Source of the DNA: Takifugu bimaculatus
Lineage: Eukaryota > Chordata > Actinopteri > Tetraodontiformes > Tetraodontidae
Assembly (NCBI GenBank): GCA_004026145.2
Contig: CP034993.1
Coordinates: 16,403,171-16,467,170 of the forward strand
Length of the DNA: 64,000 nucleotides
Direction: 5' to 3'
Shown here: positions 59,401 to 64,000 of the stretch, one piece after another
Position numbering within the stretch: the stretch's first letter is position 1
How the letters are laid out: each line of letters opens with the position of its first letter
Program-made: the position numbers and the translations under genes
The notes under the pieces: generated by a model
What the model was told of the DNA's origin: nothing
What the model saw: only the letters and a program-made list of their open reading frames with translations
Database searches by the model: none

Positions 59401-62400
59401 AAACAGATAGAAAACTATTTCTAGTGCTCCTTTTATCTCTCTGCACCACACTGAGAACTTTATTATGCTTCTGAGGTGCCTGAGGCTTTTTTCCCTGTTT
59501 AATAAATAGCAAACAGTCCACAGATCTTTTCATTCTGTTGGCATTACTCTGTTGTTGCTCCATCTGAGTCACGAGGGCAGATATGGTCCTCGTGGCAAAG
59601 ACTGCCAGCTGGCAAAAGTGCTGCTCAGCGACCCGTAATGAACGTTTTCTATCAATGAAGCCAACTCCAACAGGCTTGCTTAGTGCAATCCTGTACTTTG
59701 GCTGTATTATCTGATCCCAGGAACAAGTAACATCTGCACTGCATCTGAAATTAACTTGACTTTCCGGCCATCTTCTTACCAGGACAGTCAGTCTCCATGA
59801 CGGTCTCTGGCCCCGGAACCCCCTCGCCACCTTCCCCAGGACGACTCAGCTGCACGCGGACTCGGTACCGCGTTGACGGCTCCAGATTCATCAGCGTGAT
59901 GGGCTCTTTCTCACTATAAACTGGGAGAAAGTGGTTACACAAATTGATCTTATCTGTGCTCATCAATCTTCATCAAGATTTAGTTAATTTGATGATTTAC
60001 CTATGATAGAAGACGAAGAACCCTCATTATTCTCTGGTGTATAGAGAATTTTGGTGAAGATGATGGGACCGTCTCCTCTGTAGGTCTCCCCTGGCAAAAC
60101 CAGCAGTTGCTTACTTCTTTTTTCCAGTAGTTTGGGTACAGTAGTAGGTACAGGTGGCTCTAAGGAGGCACATCAAAGAGTATAGTTGTAAAGAATGTCC
60201 ACAACAAGAGGGTCATGGGATGGAAGACGGTCATGGTTACCTTTAACAGTGCACGTTGAACTTGCGGGAATCGTGGCCACCGTTGGTGGACACCCTGCAC
60301 TCCCATAACCCTCCTTGTTGCGTGCTCAGGCGTGGGATCTTGAACATGGCTGTACTCTTATTCGAATCCATGACGGTCTGAGAAGCCTGAGATCAAAAAA
60401 CAATAAAACGGTGTGTGATGAAAACAACAACATATTCATGAAAAAATGACATTTTCATTTCCTGTGCCTATATTTTTGGCTGCTGTCTGGATCTAAAATG
60501 AGTGAAATCTTAATTTCTCCAGGACATACTGCCACAATCTTTTTTTATCAGATTATCAGATGCATGACAGAAAATAAACTGTTGTTGGCAACATGTGGTG
60601 ACTGCAGGACAGATACAACAAATCTCTATTCAGCCAATTGTGGTGTCGATTTCCTCTTACTGTAACCCTACCTTGACCCTTAAGGCTTTAAAGTCACAGA
60701 ATTTCTCTTTATGCTTTAGCAACAGTATTGAAGCTCCACACATTGCTTACACGATTAAAAGGCTCGGAGGGACTTCTACTTTAGCTCTTTATTGCTGTAA
60801 TAATGTAATCACTGTGTCTCAACTGTGTCTTTGTGCCTGCATGATCAGGAGACCAGGACACCATATGCGTAATGTTGCATAAAGAAGAATAAAGACACCT
60901 GGCTTTTACAAATCTCTGTAGGAGGTCAAGCAGACACACAAGAAGTGTAGCAGGTTTTTTTTTTTCATGAAAAATGTGGGCCTTCTGTGGAGAACTCTCT
61001 GATGTGGGAAGAGCACGGGTGGTTTCTTGACTTGTTTTCAAAAATGCCACGGATGACCGAGAGCTGGATCGCACATGTATTGATGTTGGAAATGTGGAAT
61101 ACCACAGTGACTACGTTACTGGACAGGGTGAATATTCCACTTGCAAAACCTGCCAAGTTCGAAACCATTAGCTAAGCAGTGTTTAGTCTGAGTTTAATTT
61201 CTTAGCTTAGAATGTGTTAAAACCTCATATAAATCTGTAATTTTCAGCTCATTGTCATCATATTTCTTTCAATGAACATACAAAGTTACATTAAAGCTAG
61301 CAAGATTCCAACAGAGCTATCAGCATGACTATCAGCAGGACTGGTGGATTACAGCACGAACACTTTATATTTTGTCTGAGTTTTCTACCTCGAGCACAGT
61401 GCTGTCCAACTTTCTCAGCTCGATGCTGTTGTGGCTAGGAAGTGGATTTCCTGTGGCTGAACAGTAGATCTTAGGGCTGGAATTGAGATTCCACTCCAAA
61501 TTTCCTTCCAATTCCAGGATCTGGGGTGCCCAATCTAAAAAAAAAATGCAGGTTAGGACCGAGTTTAGGGGCTCAGGAGGTTCTTCTAATGCTGCTGCAA
61601 TATTCGTGATGTATAGATGTTGGAAATAACGCATTAATGTCAAACCTACCCTGATTTCTCACAGCTTTGTCCTCTCCACCCTGTGGGACACGTGCATCCA
61701 GTGAAACGCTTGCAAACTCCCCCATTCTGGCATTTACAGCTCAGCTTGCAGTCTGGTCCGTACATGTCATTAGGACAGGCTGACAAAAGGAAGAGAAATC
61801 TGTGATGTGTGAGGTGACAAACACAGAGAAAGGGGGAGGATATTTTTCACACGTACGTGTTTCACAGCGTGTGCCAAACCAGCCGCTGGCGCAGGAGCAG
61901 CCGTAGGGGTCTGGGAGGCAAAAACGAAGCCCTTTGCAGCTCAGGTCGGAGCCACATGATTGTTGGCAGTTTCGGCCAAACATTCCTTCTCTGCAGGCTG
62001 CAGAAAGCAGAAAATTCAAATTCACAAATGCTTTTATTTAGATGGCTTTTGGTATTGTGGAGCAACGGTTAAACTACTACTAATGTTGCGCTTATGATTA
62101 TTCAGAATTATTAACTATTGCAGTTTTTTTTAGAATTTCTATTTTTGTCTGAAATGGTTCTTGGTAATAGTATTGGATTAAAGAGGATTTCTTCCCTAGA
62201 GACTGAATAGTTAGGTGAAGATGTGGGTTGTGGTTGGTGTAATATACCAAAAAGGAGTTCAGGCTGTAACTAATAATCTGTGTGAGACTTTATGAATATT
62301 TCCACCTTTCCTTCCCTCACTTCATTTAGGTTCTGGTGTTCTCTTGCCTCCCTGATTGAGGTACAAACCTGTCTCACAGCGCGTTCCCATGAATCCCGGA

Positions 62401-63814
62401 GGACATATACAGTCTCCGTCAATATTGTGACACACGCCGCCGTTCAGGCACTCGGAACAGTCCTTATCACAGTTTACACCCCACTTCTTGTTGGGACAGT
62501 CTGAAGAAGAGAGAGAGAGAGAGGGCTTTTTATTCTTCAGAGGCATACACAGAATGTGACTGTGGAGTAAGATCAGCAGATTGGACCTCATCCTATGCTC
62601 CAGTTTGAAGTACTTATGCCAAATTAAGCACAGATTGCGGACGTGACCTTACATGAAAAGGATAGAAAACTGTTATTTGGGATATGAAACAAGTACAGAT
62701 GACGTGTTCACATTATAAAACCTTGTCCACAGTTGCAAAATGTTCCAGATAATGAAGAGAGAAGCTACAGGAGTTTGGATGTATCAGAGCGGAGCAGATG
62801 GAGGGCGGAGTAGGCGTTAGTACTGCTGATGCGTCTCTATGACGCTGCGGTTTTGATGAGAAGAAATTCGATTTCTATATGTTATCCTGCTAAACAAAAT
62901 CAATAAGATTTAACAAAAAAGAAATCCAAAACACTTGTTTTGTTTAGCACTCCTCCAGCAATTGCAAAAATTAGCACATGGCTCAGATTTTGTGCTTGTT
63001 TCACCTGTGCCAATGTCAGCTTCACACCAACCTCGAACAATAAGCCTCATCCAGGCCCCGTGGAGAGGGGTGTCCCCCATGTAGCTCGCGCTGTAGATGC
63101 CTTGATTGGCAATAGTTGTGTTCTCCACTGTGAGCACTGCAGTGGAATTGACCATTTCGTTCCAGTGAGTCATGTAATAGTAGTTTCCTGCACCAAGCAC
63201 ATGAAAACATGAGCAGTGTTGTTAAAAACAAAAGCCCAGAAACCCAGTAGATATGGAGTTGTTGTTCTCTTTAGATGATTCCACTCTTTCTTCTGTCTTA
63301 CCATTGTATTTCCAGGTCACATCTCTCTTCTCGGAGCCTAGTAGCAGCATGCTGAGGTGAACTGTTTCTCCCTTGTTGACCGTCAGTGTAAGATGGTGCG
63401 GGACAAAATTGGCTACAAGGAATAAAGATGCACATAAAGGTCTAGAAACCAACACCTTTAATGGGATACATAGCAACCTTTATCATACAACTGATGGAAA
63501 AACTGTCAACCTCTGACCTGTGTTATAGTTGTTGATCATCGTGATTGTTTCCAGCGGACGAGCTTCCTGTGTGGAGGCACAGTAGAAGATGCCGATATGG
63601 TCAAAGTCTCGAAAGTCCTGAGCCTCCACCACCCTGTTTCTCCTTTTGTGCACTTTAAAATTGGGATGTTTGGATAGAATAAAGATCTTGTTGTCTCTCG
63701 TGATTTCCAGCTCAACCTGGGCAGGGCTCCGCTCTCCATTTATACAAGAGATGGAGAAATGGGCGACACTCGTGACGTTAGCTGTGGAGATCATGGTCAA
63801 GTCGATCACAGCAT
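53491..63814 (-). CDS. tie1: Receptor tyrosine kinase TIE1 (23 exons visible, 5' exon outside the window)
   Basis: Endothelial receptor kinase, partner of TEK in angiopoietin signalling. Minus-strand exons: 63814-63518, 63412-63302, 63187-63032, 62500-62369, 61997-61857, 61779-61650, 61534-61389, 60386-60241, 60159-60001, 59920-59780, 58879-58577, 58285-57994, 57888-57695, 57623-57477, 57370-57307, 57200-57090, 55505-55315, 55171-55058, 54860-54790, 54232-54192, 53941-53845, 53754-53655, 53562-53491. About 1,116 residues plus the missing signal peptide (human 1,138). Order: two Ig folds, three EGF repeats, Ig, three fibronectin folds, membrane helix, kinase, tail. TIE1 rather than TEK is shown by AAIKMLK, YIAIEYAPYGNLLDF, KEHGTAST and the ending NFTYAGIDATAEEA. 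Three junctions need one base fewer to stay in frame (see findings). mpl follows in tandem. Confidence 0.94.
54233..54789 (-). other. tie1: tie1 intron within the kinase C-lobe
   Basis: A 557-base intron in phase 2 between SDV and WSFGV. No other feature is supported. Confidence 0.9.
55172..55504 (-). other. tie1: Coding exon tail and short intron before the tie1 catalytic loop
   Basis: This stretch covers the bulk of exon 55505-55315 and the 143-base intron to exon 55171-55058. It holds no feature other than the tie1 exon. Confidence 0.7.
55506..57089 (-). other. tie1: Largest tie1 intron visible
   Basis: A 1.58-kb intron splitting the kinase N-lobe between ENRG and GYLYIAIEY. I see no gene or repeat in it. 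Confidence 0.9.
57695..57888 (-). other. tie1: tie1 transmembrane exon
   Basis: Encodes QLLVAIVGSVTVTCVMILLA, then LLAVFFIRK, a single membrane helix followed by a basic stop-transfer and RRRTFTYQSGS as in human TIE1. Confidence 0.95.
58880..59779 (-). other. tie1: tie1 intron between the first two fibronectin folds
   Basis: A 900-base intron. A 176-codon frame overlaps it but simply reads out of the upstream exon in another frame; no gene is supported. Confidence 0.85.
60387..61388 (-). other. tie1: tie1 intron within the third Ig fold
   Basis: A 1.0-kb intron splitting the third Ig fold in phase 0. No other feature is seen. Confidence 0.88.
61650..62500 (-). other. tie1: tie1 EGF-like repeats (three exons)
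   Basis: One exon per repeat, each with six or more cysteines: CPNKKWGVNCDKDCSECLNG at 62500-62369, ACREGMFGRNCQQSCGSDLS with FCLPDPYGCSCASGW at 61997-61857, and CPNDMYGPDCKLSCKCQNGG at 61779-61650. TIE1 and TEK are the only receptor kinases with this EGF triplet between Ig folds. Confidence 0.92.
61998..62368 (-). other. tie1: tie1 intron between EGF repeats 1 and 2
   Basis: 371 bases of AT-rich sequence. Nothing else is seen. Confidence 0.88.
62501..63031 (-). other. tie1: tie1 intron between the second Ig fold and the first EGF repeat
   Basis: A 531-base intron with a short GA run (62508-62523) just inside its 3' end that serves as the polypyrimidine tract on the minus strand. Confidence 0.88.
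63032..63814 (-). other. tie1: tie1 N-terminal Ig folds (first three visible exons)
   Basis: The first visible exon enters in phase 1 and reads AVIDLTMISTANVTSVAHFS, then SISCINGERSP, ending NNYNTG; CIN and IFYCAS supply the Ig cysteines. The next two exons give HHLTLTVNKGETVHLSML, VTWKYNG and IYSASYMGDTPLHGAWMRLI, matching the second Ig fold of human TIE1. Sequence from 63815 to 64000 is intron. Confidence 0.88.
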
Positions 63815-64000
63815 CTGTAAGACAGCGTGTTTAAACTGGTTACAGGGAGTCATTAAATGTATGAATTTGATACATTTAATGGTTAGAGATAAAATGATGA
63901 ACCTTTGAAGACAATAGAACAATAAGATGATAATTCCTTCTCTTTTTTGATGAAATGATTTGTTTTTCCACAAAAAGACTGTAGGTAAATGAGACAATGA

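Larger units (their letters stand above)
57994..61534 (-). other. tie1: tie1 third Ig fold and three fibronectin type III folds
   Basis: Ig fold: exons 61534-61389 (APQILELEGNLEWNLN, SIELRKLDSTVLE) and 60386-60241 (LWECRVSTNGGHDSRKF). Fibronectin 1: exons 60159-60001 and 59920-59780 (YRVRVQLSRPGEGGEG). Fibronectin 2: exon 58879-58577 (NATVRWRMPANSG). Fibronectin 3: exon 58285-57994 (VKWQPPDDPNGGIIKYIIEY). Confidence 0.9.

Noticed and set aside
59300..59830. 176-codon minus-strand frame overlapping a tie1 fibronectin exon
   Set aside because: Its start overlaps the true exon in a different frame and the rest is intron; low complexity and no family resemblance.
53491..63814. TEK (TIE2) instead of TIE1
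   Set aside because: Diagnostic residues in the kinase domain and C-terminus (AAIKMLK, YIAIEYAPYG, KEHGTAST, GIDATAEEA) follow TIE1, and the mpl neighbour is the TIE1 neighbour.
1..64000. CRISPR arrays, operons, tRNA or rRNA genes, integrated viral genes
   Set aside because: None seen; the window is ordinary vertebrate genomic DNA.

Overview
The window is nuclear DNA from a ray-finned (teleost) fish. This follows from split genes with GT-AG introns, vertebrate-only gene families, many sub-200-bp introns in the receptor genes, long CA/GT microsatellites, and degenerate copies of interspersed repeats typical of teleost genomes (a tRNA-headed SINE, LINE 3' tails, a non-LTR reverse-transcriptase fragment). 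I see no bacterial, plasmid, phage or CRISPR content, and no tRNA or rRNA gene.

Layout, left to right. (1) 1-400, minus strand: the first coding exon and promoter of a secreted-protein gene running off the left edge, most likely ccn1 (cyr61). It has a TATA box, a CRE-like site and a TEAD site, plus an upstream SRF (CArG) and TEAD motif group near 1.03-1.17 kb. (2) 5525-45449, plus strand: ddah1 (dimethylarginine dimethylaminohydrolase 1), complete in six exons encoding 282 residues. Its 30.6-kb first intron makes up almost half of the window and holds repeats and candidate regulatory sequence but no recognisable gene. (3) 48336-51763, minus strand: mpl (thrombopoietin receptor), 12 exons, about 646 residues, convergent with ddah1. 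(4) 53491-63814, minus strand: tie1 (endothelial receptor tyrosine kinase), 23 exons visible, with the signal-peptide exon beyond the right edge. tie1 and mpl lie head to tail, as in mammals.

Function. DDAH1 degrades asymmetric methylarginines that inhibit nitric oxide synthase. TIE1 modulates angiopoietin signalling in endothelium. MPL drives thrombocyte and stem-cell JAK-STAT signalling. CCN1 is a matricellular angiogenic factor. They are vascular or blood genes that happen to be neighbours; nothing shows common regulation.

The most notable irregularity is a set of four positions, three in tie1 and one in mpl, where otherwise well-conserved exons cannot be joined in frame unless one base is removed. 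All four are +1 events and the tie1 kinase exons are clean, so residual single-base insertions in the assembly are more likely than decay of two adjacent genes. I found no convincing new biological system.
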